DNA of 64,000 nt. Source: Geosporobacter ferrireducens (GTDB taxonomy: Bacteria > Bacillota > Clostridia > Peptostreptococcales > Thermotaleaceae). The notes beneath the pieces were generated by a model. The model saw only the letters and a program-made list of their open reading frames with translations, was not told the DNA's origin and searched no databases. The DNA lies in assembly GCF_001750685.1 (NCBI RefSeq), contig NZ_CP017269.1, forward strand, positions 3,761,416-3,825,415. The letters run 5' to 3'. The translations under genes and the position numbers were made by a program. Below are positions 51,522 to 59,679 of this stretch, in pieces. The number at the start of each line of letters is the position of its first letter. Position 1 is the first letter of the stretch.

Positions 51522-51980
51522 ATGCTGAATAAAATTGCTGAAAAAATAAATAAAGCTTTACATAACTTATGTAAACTATTATTGCTCATACAAGTAATCG
51601 TTGTATCCTATGTAGTATATGGAAGATTTATTTTAAATAAGACACCTGCATGGGGTGAGCCGACAGTACTCCTGCTGATGGTGTGGTATTCCCTATTAAG
51701 TACAGCAATAGCAATAAGAGATGATGCCCATATTCGTATGAATATTATCGATATGATCCTTCCGGAAAAAGGATTGAAAGTTTTGGAAAAGGTTAACTAT
51801 TTAATTATTTTTGTTTTTTCAATCTTTATGATTATTCAAGGATATAAGGTATCTGTATTAGCATCTATGAGTGTTTTGCCTGGATTATATATCCGCACAT
51901 CATGGCTATTCGGCGCAGTACCGGTTGCAGGAGTATTTATGGTAATTGCATTGTTAGGGAAAGTGAGGAAGATGATATGA
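51522..51980 (+). CDS. dctQ: TRAP transporter small permease (DctQ)
   Basis: Small integral subunit of 152 residues with four membrane helices (for example LLLIQVIVVSYVVYGRFIL, and YLIIFVFSIFMIIQGYKVSV). The family phrase TPAWGEPTVLLLMVWYSLLS and the R-D-D-AH segment AIRDDAHIRMNI near residues 66-77 are present. It overlaps the DctM start by ATGA. The ribosome site is GAGGAGGTG. Confidence 0.92.
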   Translation: MLNKIAEKINKALHNLCKLLLLIQVIVVSYVVYGRFILNKTPAWGEPTVLLLMVWYSLLSTAIAIRDDAHIRMNIIDMILPEKGLKVLEKVNYLIIFVFSIFMIIQGYKVSVLASMSVLPGLYIRTSWLFGAVPVAGVFMVIALLGKVRKMI

Positions 51981-53272
51981 TTACAGATCCAACGGCTGTT
52001 GCTATTCTACTAGGCGTTATGTTCGGGCTGATTTTTTTCGGTACACCGATTGCCATTGCTATAGGCGTTGCCTCGGTGATCACCACTACGTATATCGGTA
52101 TACCGTTGATGACCGTTGCACAGAACCTGGTAAAAGGAATCAATGTATATGCACTCATGGCGGTACCTTTTTTCATCCTTGCAGGAGAAATTATGGGAAC
52201 TGGAGGAATCTCCAGACGACTAATCGAGTTATCCAATGCATTGGTGGGATGGCTTAGGGGTGGTCTTGCCATGGTAAACATTGTTGCAAGTATGTTCTTT
52301 GGCGGTATATCTGGGTCATCGGCTGCAGATACGTCTTCTATTGGATCCGTTATGATCCCGATGATGAAAGATGCCGGTTATGACGGTGAATTCTCTACCG
52401 CTGTTACCATGACCAGTTCAGTGCAAGGTATTTTGATACCTCCAAGTCATAATATGGTACTTTATGCCATGGTAGTTGGAGGGGTTTCTATTGGTGAGCT
52501 TTTCATGGGCGGCTTAGTTCCCGGAGTACTTTTAGGCGTTGCACTGATGATTTACTGCTATATCATATCCACAATCCGCAACTATCCAATCGGTGAAAAA
52601 TTTAATTTGAGAGCTGCTTTGAAAACAACCTTAAGTGCCAGTCTTGGTTTAGGGACAGTGTTCATCGTTGTTGGCGGTGTAATATCCGGTATATTTACGG
52701 CAACAGAATCAGCTGCCATTGCAGTAGTGTATTCCTTTATTGTCACTTTCTTTATTTATCGTGAAGTACCGCTGTCTGAATTTAGCGGTATGCTGGGCAG
52801 AAGCATAAAAACCCTTTCCATTGTTATGATTTTGGTAGGTTGTGCCAGCGCCTTTGGATGGCTGATTGCCTATTTGAAGATTCCTGCCTTTATTACAAGT
52901 AAGATATTAGCGATTTCAAGCAATAAGTATGTGCTGATGCTGATTATTAATGTTTTACTGCTCTTCTTAGGCATGATCATGGACATGGCATCGATTATAC
53001 TGATTGTAACACCGATCTTATACCCGATTGCTATGCAGATTGGTTTAGATCCCGTTCATTTTGGCGTAATGATGATTCTCAATCTGGGTGTTGGACTGAT
53101 CACTCCGCCGGTAGGAAGTACACTTTTCATCGGAAGTGCTATTGCAGGTATTAAAATTGAAAAGTTAGCTAGGGCTATGATCCCTTTCTACGTTGTAATG
53201 GTAATCGTGCTGTTAATTATTACGTATATTCCAGAGGTCGTTCTATTCGTTCCCAAATTGATGCGCAATTAA
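51977..53272 (+). CDS. dctM: TRAP transporter large permease (DctM)
   Basis: Large integral subunit of 431 residues with about 12 helices. Family signatures are GLIFFGTPIAIAIGVAS, YALMAVPFFILAGEIMGTGG, MFFGGISGSSAADTSSIGSV (the substrate site region) and LNLGVGLITPPVGSTLFIGS. The ATG at 51977 overlaps the DctQ stop as ATGA; the frame extends upstream but lacks reason to start earlier. It completes a full three-gene TRAP system with the binding protein. Confidence 0.94.
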   Translation: MITDPTAVAILLGVMFGLIFFGTPIAIAIGVASVITTTYIGIPLMTVAQNLVKGINVYALMAVPFFILAGEIMGTGGISRRLIELSNALVGWLRGGLAMVNIVASMFFGGISGSSAADTSSIGSVMIPMMKDAGYDGEFSTAVTMTSSVQGILIPPSHNMVLYAMVVGGVSIGELFMGGLVPGVLLGVALMIYCYIISTIRNYPIGEKFNLRAALKTTLSASLGLGTVFIVVGGVISGIFTATESAAIAVVYSFIVTFFIYREVPLSEFSGMLGRSIKTLSIVMILVGCASAFGWLIAYLKIPAFITSKILAISSNKYVLMLIINVLLLFLGMIMDMASIILIVTPILYPIAMQIGLDPVHFGVMMILNLGVGLITPPVGSTLFIGSAIAGIKIEKLARAMIPFYVVMVIVLLIITYIPEVVLFVPKLMRN

Positions 53273-53313
53273 CTTTTCAGAAGATACTTCAATATTAAGA
53301 GAGGAGAAATAAA

Positions 53314-54459
53314 ATGACTGGAAGAGAGAGAATACTCAGTACCATAAGCGGAGAAATACCTGATCGTGTACCCGTTAGCTTCTTTTTACAAGAGGAGTTT
53401 TTGTCCTATTATTACCCAGACAAGGATAAGGTAGATCGTGTAAAGGATGCAGTTGCCTGTGGAATTGAGCTAGGACTGGATATTATGCCCAGAGGACGTG
53501 AATTTGAACATCCGCACTTTATGAAGAAAAGTTTCCTAAACTGGGATTTGAACCATAAGTATCAAAGAGATGGGAACAATATACTGCATATTACTGAGAT
53601 CACAACACCGAAAGGGATTTTAAAACAAGTCGAGGTAGGTCCCTATAATGAAAAAACCGGTGCAGGTGTACACATGGCTACCCATGAATATTTGATCAAG
53701 GATGAAAGAGACTTTGAAATTTTTTCACAATATGTACCCGCCATTGATCAGGAAACAATTACTGCAATGAAGGCGTATGGAGAATATATACAAAAACTTC
53801 TAGGAGAACAAGGGATGGCTTCACCCTGGGGATGGTCTGGGGTTTTCAATCAAGCGGCAGGGTACCGGGATGTGCAAAACTTATTGATGGACGCCTACAT
53901 TAATAGAGATTTTTACGAAGCCTATATGGAAAAGCTTACAGAATTGATGGTAGAATACAATCGCGCCCTGGCAGACACTGCCTTAGATTGTATTGGACTT
54001 CAGGGGAACATTGCCAATTCTGCCATGGTAGGAGATCAATTCTTTAATGAATACATACTGCCTTATGAAAAGAGACTTGTCTCAGCCATAAAGGAAAACG
54101 GAACCTATACATTGTACCATAATTGTGGTAAAGCGAAAATCCTGCAGGAAAGCTATGTTGAAATGGGATTGGATGTTTGGGAAACAGTAGCAGAAGCACC
54201 AGTGGGAGATAATACGCTGCGGGAAGCAAAAAAATTAGTCGGCAATCGAATTACATTAGCAGGGAATCTTGATCAAGTAAATTTCCTAAAACAGGCCTCG
54301 CTGGCAGAAGTTGAACGAAGTGTAGTGGATATGATGGCGATCGGCAAGCCTGGGGGAAGATACATTTTTGCTGCTTCTGATTTTTTGGAAAAAAACACAC
54401 CCATTGAAAATATCAAAAAAGCCATTGAAGTGGCTATCCGTGAAGGAAAATACGAATAA
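53314..54459 (+). CDS. UroD-superfamily protein 1 (MtaA-like metal motif)
   Basis: Protein of 381 residues. N-terminal MTGRERILSTISGEIPDRVP is the family's usual opening. The metal motif His-x-Cys is in YTLYHNCGKAKILQES near residues 266-281, and VGNRITLAGNLDQVNFLKQA and PGGRYIFAASDFL end the barrel. In methylotrophic and acetogenic systems such proteins move methyl groups to or from corrinoid; it is not likely to be hemE. It starts 41 bases after the TRAP genes with AGAGGAGAAAT upstream, so it is probably in the same transcript. Confidence 0.85.
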   Translation: MTGRERILSTISGEIPDRVPVSFFLQEEFLSYYYPDKDKVDRVKDAVACGIELGLDIMPRGREFEHPHFMKKSFLNWDLNHKYQRDGNNILHITEITTPKGILKQVEVGPYNEKTGAGVHMATHEYLIKDERDFEIFSQYVPAIDQETITAMKAYGEYIQKLLGEQGMASPWGWSGVFNQAAGYRDVQNLLMDAYINRDFYEAYMEKLTELMVEYNRALADTALDCIGLQGNIANSAMVGDQFFNEYILPYEKRLVSAIKENGTYTLYHNCGKAKILQESYVEMGLDVWETVAEAPVGDNTLREAKKLVGNRITLAGNLDQVNFLKQASLAEVERSVVDMMAIGKPGGRYIFAASDFLEKNTPIENIKKAIEVAIREGKYE

Positions 54460-54501
54460 CATAATTGCTATTGATTATATGACTGTAATAGTCATGTATT
54501 A

Positions 54502-54641
54502 TATAGAGGTGTGATTGAGAATTTTAATTTGTATGCGGATCGACGAGGAAGTCGATCCCTGCATCTCTGTTCTAGGTTTACTTAGGGAATGGTGCCCTCA
54601 CCGTTCCGCAGAATACCAGACTTTTAAATCACACATCTATA
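54502..54641. mobile_element. MITE-like element with TATA target duplication, copy 2
   Basis: Ends GAGGTGTGATT (54506-54516) and AATCACACATC (54627-54637) match the ends of the element at 34659-34810 and are inverted with one mismatch. TATA is repeated on both sides (54502-54505 and 54638-54641). Inside are two hairpins: GGATCGAC with GTCGATCC, and GGAATGGTG with CACCGTTCC. It lies between two UroD-superfamily genes and would be co-transcribed with them. Confidence 0.8.
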
Positions 54642-54671
54642 GGACTGGAATTTAATAAAGGAGGACTCTAC

Positions 54672-55802
54672 GTGCAAGAAAAAACATTTAACTATAAAAT
54701 CGCTGATGCCCAAGGTACTTATGTAGCACCTATAGCACCAGAGCAGTTTGATATTGAGGGATATTGTGCCTATGAAGCTGACCTATTAGATAAGTGCCGC
54801 ATATTTTGGGAGAAAAAGAATGGGGTTGCAGTATATCGACGATTTAGAGTACCGGAAGTGTTTTCTTATGGCAGTAAAGATCTGAAAACATCGCTAGCTC
54901 TGCAATTGGCAGCTTTGCAGGAAAGTATGAAATATAAGGCAGATATACCGAACTTTCTTGAACCTTGGTATGGGATTGGTACGGTTGTTAGTGCTTTTGG
55001 ATTAAACTATGAATGGCATGATAATCAAGCACCTGCTACCAGAACACCCTTTAAAAGCATAGAAGAAGTACTCCAGGCTGAACAAAAGCCAGTGGAAGAA
55101 ACTGAAATCGGCAGACATACCTTGGAGATGATCGAATACTTTTTGGATAAGACAAAGGGAAAAATCCCCATGTCCTTTACAGATACCCAGTCACCACTGA
55201 ATATTGCTTCAGCCCTAGTGGATATCAACAGCTTTTTTTTAGAAATCTATGATAATCCTGAGGGGGTAAAAGAATTGTTTGGGATTATTACAAAGCTTCT
55301 GATAGATTTCACAAAAAAGCAGCATACCTATATTGGGGATGCTTTAGCAAGCCCAGGCCATGGTTTTTCCAGCAGCCGCGCTTTTCAGGGATTGGGTATG
55401 AGTGACGATATCATGTTGATGCTCTCCGATGCTATTTATGAAGAATTTGCTCTACCTTATGCAGAGCAAGTAGGAGCGAATTTTGGAGGAACAGCTTTTC
55501 ATTCCTGTGGAAACTGGACAAGAAAAATACCGGTAGTTAAGAATTATAAAAACTTAGTGATGGCGGATGGTGCTTTTTCTCAAGAGACAGATCCAGATGC
55601 CAATTTACCGGACCTGTTTAGTGAAGCATACAAAGGTACAGGCGCTGTACTCAATGCACGAATTGTTGGAAATGCAGAGCGAGTGGCAGAACAAGTAAAA
55701 AAATTATGGCGGCCGGATATGAAGCTAATCGTTGCTACCTACTGTGATACACCGGAAGAACAGGAAAAAGCTTATGAGAGAATTCATGAAATATGCCGCT
55801 AG
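54672..55802 (+). CDS. UroD-superfamily protein 2
   Basis: Protein of 376 residues, more diverged than the first. The N-terminal 60 residues are unusual, then EPWYGIGTVVSAFGLNYEW near 98-117, and PMSFTDTQSPLNIASALVDI near 169-188. The His-x-Cys motif is in TAFHSCGNWTRKIPVVKNYK near 275-294, with a further cysteine in IVATYCDTPEEQEKAYE near 356. This pattern H-x-C plus late C is that of zinc-binding methylcobalamin methyltransferases. Start GTG with AAAGGAGGAC upstream. The MITE-like insert is just ahead of it. Confidence 0.82.
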   Translation: MQEKTFNYKIADAQGTYVAPIAPEQFDIEGYCAYEADLLDKCRIFWEKKNGVAVYRRFRVPEVFSYGSKDLKTSLALQLAALQESMKYKADIPNFLEPWYGIGTVVSAFGLNYEWHDNQAPATRTPFKSIEEVLQAEQKPVEETEIGRHTLEMIEYFLDKTKGKIPMSFTDTQSPLNIASALVDINSFFLEIYDNPEGVKELFGIITKLLIDFTKKQHTYIGDALASPGHGFSSSRAFQGLGMSDDIMLMLSDAIYEEFALPYAEQVGANFGGTAFHSCGNWTRKIPVVKNYKNLVMADGAFSQETDPDANLPDLFSEAYKGTGAVLNARIVGNAERVAEQVKKLWRPDMKLIVATYCDTPEEQEKAYERIHEICR

Positions 55803-55839
55803 CCAGAAGATCATTTAGGATTAATGGAGTGAATGTGGA

Positions 55840-56469
55840 ATGAAAAGAAAAATATTTGTTTTAGGGGATAGTATATCCATAGAATACGGGCCATATCTTC
55901 GAGAATGCCTTGGAAAGCAGTTTGATTACGACCGCAAGCGTGGAGAAGAAGCACTGATAGATTTGAATCAACCGGTAGGAGCGAATGGAGGAGATAGCAA
56001 CTGCGTCTTAGAGTATCTGCGTGAGCAAACTGAAATGAAAATTCACTATGACATCTTGCTGTTAAATTGCGGCTTGCATGATATTAGAACCAACATAGAT
56101 ACAAAAGAGAAACAGGTGCCTCAAGAGGTTTATCGAAATAACCTGGAAAACATTATGGAACTTTGCAGCTGTTCAACAAAAAAAACAATCTGGATCAGTA
56201 CGACTCCTGTGGACGATGCACAGCATGCAAAATATGAAAAAACTTTTAGAAGATACAACGAAGATATAAAGCAGTACAATAAGATTGCAGAAAATATTAT
56301 GGGACAGTATAAGATTCCCATTATAGACTTATATGGCTATACAATAGGATTGGGTAACCAGCTCTATTACGATCATGTTCATTATAGAGAAGAAATAAGA
56401 GCACTGCAAGGAGCTTTTATTGCTGAGAATATCCGTCTACTGTTGCAATCTGAATACATTGTACTATAA
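55840..56469 (+). CDS. SGNH/GDSL-type hydrolase
   Basis: Predicted cytoplasmic esterase of 209 residues (no signal peptide). Block I is FVLGDSISIEYGPYL with nucleophile Ser 10, block II has the oxyanion glycine in NQPVGANGGDSNCV, block III is LLLNCGLHDIRTN with Asn and block V is YYDHVHYREE with Asp and His. All catalytic positions are present. It sits between two UroD-type proteins with about 30-38 bases on either side, so it may remove an ester or acyl group from the same substrate (inference). Confidence 0.85.
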   Translation: MKRKIFVLGDSISIEYGPYLRECLGKQFDYDRKRGEEALIDLNQPVGANGGDSNCVLEYLREQTEMKIHYDILLLNCGLHDIRTNIDTKEKQVPQEVYRNNLENIMELCSCSTKKTIWISTTPVDDAQHAKYEKTFRRYNEDIKQYNKIAENIMGQYKIPIIDLYGYTIGLGNQLYYDHVHYREEIRALQGAFIAENIRLLLQSEYIVL

Positions 56470-56500
56470 CAATGCGTAGACTAAATATGGAGGTGCTGTG

Positions 56501-57550
56501 ATGAAAATCCCTTTTGATGTTACCTTTCACCCTTCTTGGTGGTATAAACATGCAGGTGTTTCCTTCAAAAGAGAGTTTTTTACTGATCCGGAGTATAGGA
56601 TAGAAGCGGATATACAGATGAGAAAGGTTTTGCATGAGAAATTTGGGGATTTTGGACTTGGTGAAAAAAAACCTCAGCCTAGGCCTTTATTAGGCAGTGA
56701 TTTGATTGCATCAGGATTTCTGCATTCAGAAATCATGGGCTGTGAGGTTCGGTATCAAGAAGAAAATCCGCCGGAGGTCATTTGTACAAATTTATCTGAT
56801 GAAGCTGTGATGAATTTACGATTGCCGGAACTTGAAAAAATTGAGTTATGGAAGAATATTGAAGAACAGGGAAAATATCTTTATGAGAAATTTGGGTTTG
56901 TTGAAACCCATATGAATCTAATGGGTATACAAAATATTGCTATGGATCTAAGGGGACAAAATTTGTTAATGGATTATTATTTGAATCCAGAGCTAGCCCA
57001 TCATCTATTGGGATTATGCACACAACTGTCGATCGCTATTGGCAGATGGTTTAAGCGTTATTCAAACAACCTGTCTGCAGGGGTAACAGCGATCGTTAAG
57101 CAAACTGTACCGGATATGTACCTCACATCCAATTGTACGGTGGAGATGATTTCCCTGGATACCTATAACACTTTTTTAGCAGAATATGACCAACTGCTGG
57201 CAGAAGCATTTGGTTCCTTTGGTATTCACCACTGCGGCCAAACCATGGAGCATGTGGTAGAAGGATATAAGAATATAAAGAACCTAAAATTTGCAGAGGT
57301 TGGAGCATTTTCTGATATTGGCTATGTTCGAAAACACCTTCCGGATATCCATCTCAATCTACGCTATAGTCCCGTAAAGCTGAAGGATGTCCAAGGGGAT
57401 GAATTATATCAGGAGATTCATAGGATGATTGAGCTAGGAAAGCCGTTCAATCTGCTTTCCATTTCCTGTGTGGGTATTGATAGCCTTGTAAAAGATGAGC
57501 AAGTAAGGAATTTTCTTAGTTGCTGCAAAAACATCTCCCCTCTAGTTTAA
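56501..57550 (+). CDS. UroD-superfamily protein 3
   Basis: Protein of 349 residues and the most diverged of the three. The N-terminus is IPFDVTFHPSWWYKHAGVSF. The middle LMGIQNIAMDLRGQNLLMDY fits the barrel, and the metal motif is FGIHHCGQTMEHVVEGYKNI near residues 243-262 with late cysteine in LLSISCVGIDSLV near 327. A GGAGGTG site lies before the ATG; a GTG one codon earlier is possible. Terminator follows. No corrinoid protein is adjacent; the nearest is at 19.9 kb. Confidence 0.8.
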   Translation: MKIPFDVTFHPSWWYKHAGVSFKREFFTDPEYRIEADIQMRKVLHEKFGDFGLGEKKPQPRPLLGSDLIASGFLHSEIMGCEVRYQEENPPEVICTNLSDEAVMNLRLPELEKIELWKNIEEQGKYLYEKFGFVETHMNLMGIQNIAMDLRGQNLLMDYYLNPELAHHLLGLCTQLSIAIGRWFKRYSNNLSAGVTAIVKQTVPDMYLTSNCTVEMISLDTYNTFLAEYDQLLAEAFGSFGIHHCGQTMEHVVEGYKNIKNLKFAEVGAFSDIGYVRKHLPDIHLNLRYSPVKLKDVQGDELYQEIHRMIELGKPFNLLSISCVGIDSLVKDEQVRNFLSCCKNISPLV

Positions 57551-57551
57551 T

Positions 57552-57596
57552 ATAAAAAGAGTAGGTCACGGGAATCTGTGACCTATTCTTTTTATA
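57552..57596. terminator. Bidirectional terminator after UroD-type cluster
   Basis: AAAAAGAGTAGGTCAC pairs with GTGACCTATTCTTTTT almost perfectly, with A-run and T-run on either side. Confidence 0.9.
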
Positions 57597-57682
57597 TTAA
57601 TTTTGATTGAAGATTTCATTTTCAATCAAAAAAAGATATAATAAGAGAAAGAACGTCAAAAAAAAGGAAGTGAAATATAATT

Positions 57683-58432
57683 TTGCATAGATTTATTGAC
57701 TTTTTCCCGCTTAAAAAAGGTCAAATGACTGCTTTTGTAGGATGCGGCGGAAAAACCTCCTTAATCGAAGGGATTATAACAGAAGCGGAGAATTTCAATC
57801 TGCCTGTGATACATACAACAACTACTAAGATATATCCACCTAAGGAGAGGAAGTTCATTCTTGGCAGCGATATACAAGAATTGATAGAAGGGATTAAAAG
57901 CGTAGGGGATTCACTGGTTACAGCCGCATATGCTATAGATTCAGGTGAGAGTAAGCTCTTAGGGTTTCCCGTGAAGTGGTTTAATACGCTTCTACAGGAA
58001 TTTCCAGGATACTGCATGCTTATAGAGGCGGACGGTTGCCGGGGACAATCTATTAAAATTTATAGAGAAAATGAACCTTGTCTGCCGCCAGAAACGGATA
58101 GGGTTGTCATTTTAACTGGAATGGACGCTTTTACTTGCTGCAGGATTGAAGAAAAGATGCATCGCTACGATTTGTTTCAAAGGTTTTTTCCAAACAAGAA
58201 ATTTTATACATTACAGGACAGAATAGATATTTTGTTTCATAGCAAAGGATTAATTACGAAGATTCCTAAGGAAATCAAAAAAGTGCTTTTTTTGAACAAG
58301 GTAACCGAAGCAACATTAGAGCAGGCAAGAATGATTGCGGATTTATTGCTAGAGAAGGCTGCTGAGCAGTTAGATGGAGTTTTGATAGGAAATACTTTCG
58401 AAAAACCCATGATTTATGAGTATAGAAAGTAA
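57683..58432 (+). CDS. yqeC: Selenium-dependent hydroxylase accessory protein YqeC
   Basis: Protein of 249 residues with a P-loop: TAFVGCGGKTSLIEGIITEA near residues 14-33. Family phrases VIHTTTTKIYPP, LGFPVKWFN and LIEADGCRGQSIK follow. YqeC is required for maturation of selenium-containing molybdenum hydroxylases (purine/xanthine type) in clostridia. It starts the YqeC-MoeA-like-YqeB cluster. The start is TTG with GGAAGTG upstream. The hydroxylase itself is outside the window. Confidence 0.9.
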   Translation: MHRFIDFFPLKKGQMTAFVGCGGKTSLIEGIITEAENFNLPVIHTTTTKIYPPKERKFILGSDIQELIEGIKSVGDSLVTAAYAIDSGESKLLGFPVKWFNTLLQEFPGYCMLIEADGCRGQSIKIYRENEPCLPPETDRVVILTGMDAFTCCRIEEKMHRYDLFQRFFPNKKFYTLQDRIDILFHSKGLITKIPKEIKKVLFLNKVTEATLEQARMIADLLLEKAAEQLDGVLIGNTFEKPMIYEYRK

Positions 58433-58471
58433 GTATAAGCATGAAGAAATGCGAATGAAAGGAGTAATCCT

Positions 58472-59497
58472 GTGAGAAGTAAAAAAGTAAAAGTTGAAGA
58501 TGCTATTGGAACGATATTATGTCATGATATCACAGAAATTGTACCTGGAGAAAAAAAGGGTAGGGCCTTTAAAAAAGGACACAAAATTACAAGTGAAGAC
58601 ATAGACAAACTAAGAAGGCTGGGAAAAAATCATCTTCAAGTAGTTGATATGGACCCTGATGATGTCCATGAGGATGAGGCTGGGATTTTCCTGGGTAAGA
58701 TATTGTCGGGAAAAAATGTTGAAGTATCAGAGCCTTCAGAGAGTAGAGTAAATTTGTTTGCTGCAGCTGATGGACTGCTAAAGGTAAACGTGGATGCATT
58801 AATGGCATTAAATACTTTAGAAGATGTGGTTGCATCTACCTTATCCAATTACACCATTGTGCGTAAGGGCGAGATGATAGCTGGCACAAAGGTTACACCC
58901 TTGGTAGTGAAGGGACAAATATTAAAAGAGGCTGGCAAGATTAGAAAAGAAGCTGGAGAAATCGTATCGGTACTGCCTTTTAAAGCATTAAAGGCTGGAA
59001 TGGTTATTACCGGGACAGAAGTGTATAAAGGCTTGATCAAGGATGCATTTCGTCCCGTGCTGACAGAAAAGGTAGAAAAATTGGGCGGCAGTGTGGCTCA
59101 TGTAAGTTATGTTCCTGATGATGAGGAAATGATTAAGAACAAAATTCTTGAGGCAGCGGCAGTATGTGACGTGGTGCTCGTCTCAGGGGGTATGGCTGTG
59201 GATGCTGACGATGTGACGCCAAAAGCCATCGCCTCTGTGGCAGAGGTAATCAAATATGGTTCTCCGGTGTTGCCTGGCGCGATGTTTCTTATGGCTTATA
59301 TGAATGACGATACAGCTGTCATTGGGATACCTGCCTGTGGGATGTACGCAAAAGTGACCATACTGGATCTGATCTATCCGAGGGTAGCAGTGGGAGAGAG
59401 GATTCGTAAAGAAGATATTATTAGACTTGCTAATGGGGGACTGTGCAGGAGATGTGAATCCTGCCATTATCCAAATTGTTCTTTTGGAAGAGGATAA
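58472..59497 (+). CDS. MoeA-like molybdopterin-binding protein
   Basis: Protein of 341 residues. An N-terminal domain (VKVEDAIGTILCHDITEIVP) is followed by the MoeA/MogA-type fold at about 160-300 with VITGTEVYKGLIKDAFRPVL, VLVSGGMAVDADDVTPKAI and VLPGAMFLMAYMNDDTAVIG. It ends with a Cys-rich tail, GGLCRRCESCHYPNCSFGRG. It is typical of the accessory gene next to YqeB/YqeC in molybdenum hydroxylase clusters. It likely handles the molybdenum cofactor. AAAGGAG lies before the GTG. Confidence 0.88.
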   Translation: MRSKKVKVEDAIGTILCHDITEIVPGEKKGRAFKKGHKITSEDIDKLRRLGKNHLQVVDMDPDDVHEDEAGIFLGKILSGKNVEVSEPSESRVNLFAAADGLLKVNVDALMALNTLEDVVASTLSNYTIVRKGEMIAGTKVTPLVVKGQILKEAGKIRKEAGEIVSVLPFKALKAGMVITGTEVYKGLIKDAFRPVLTEKVEKLGGSVAHVSYVPDDEEMIKNKILEAAAVCDVVLVSGGMAVDADDVTPKAIASVAEVIKYGSPVLPGAMFLMAYMNDDTAVIGIPACGMYAKVTILDLIYPRVAVGERIRKEDIIRLANGGLCRRCESCHYPNCSFGRG

Positions 59498-59499
59498 AT

Positions 59500-59601
59500 A
59501 TGGAGTTTCGGTTTTTCGGAAAAATTACTGATGCTGTGAGAGTCCATAAAAAAGCAGCGTTACTAACAATTACCACGATTGAGGGATCTACCTCTAAATA
59601 A
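59500..59601 (+). pseudogene. XdhC/CoxI-type N-terminal fragment
   Basis: An ATG frame with GAAGAGG upstream encodes MEFRFFGKITDAVRVHKKAA and continues LLTITTIEGSTSK before TAA. The second half resembles the opening of XdhC/CoxI accessory proteins (alanine-leucine-rich strand, then E-G-S-T/S-P). Those proteins have over 200 residues; here only 33 remain. XdhC normally stands in these molybdenum hydroxylase clusters, so this is probably a decayed copy. Confidence 0.6.
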
Positions 59602-59679
59602 TGTAGAAATTTAGTTGATCAAACATAGTGGAAAACTAAAATATATGAAAAAGGGCAGTTAGCGTTAGGAGTTGTGAGC

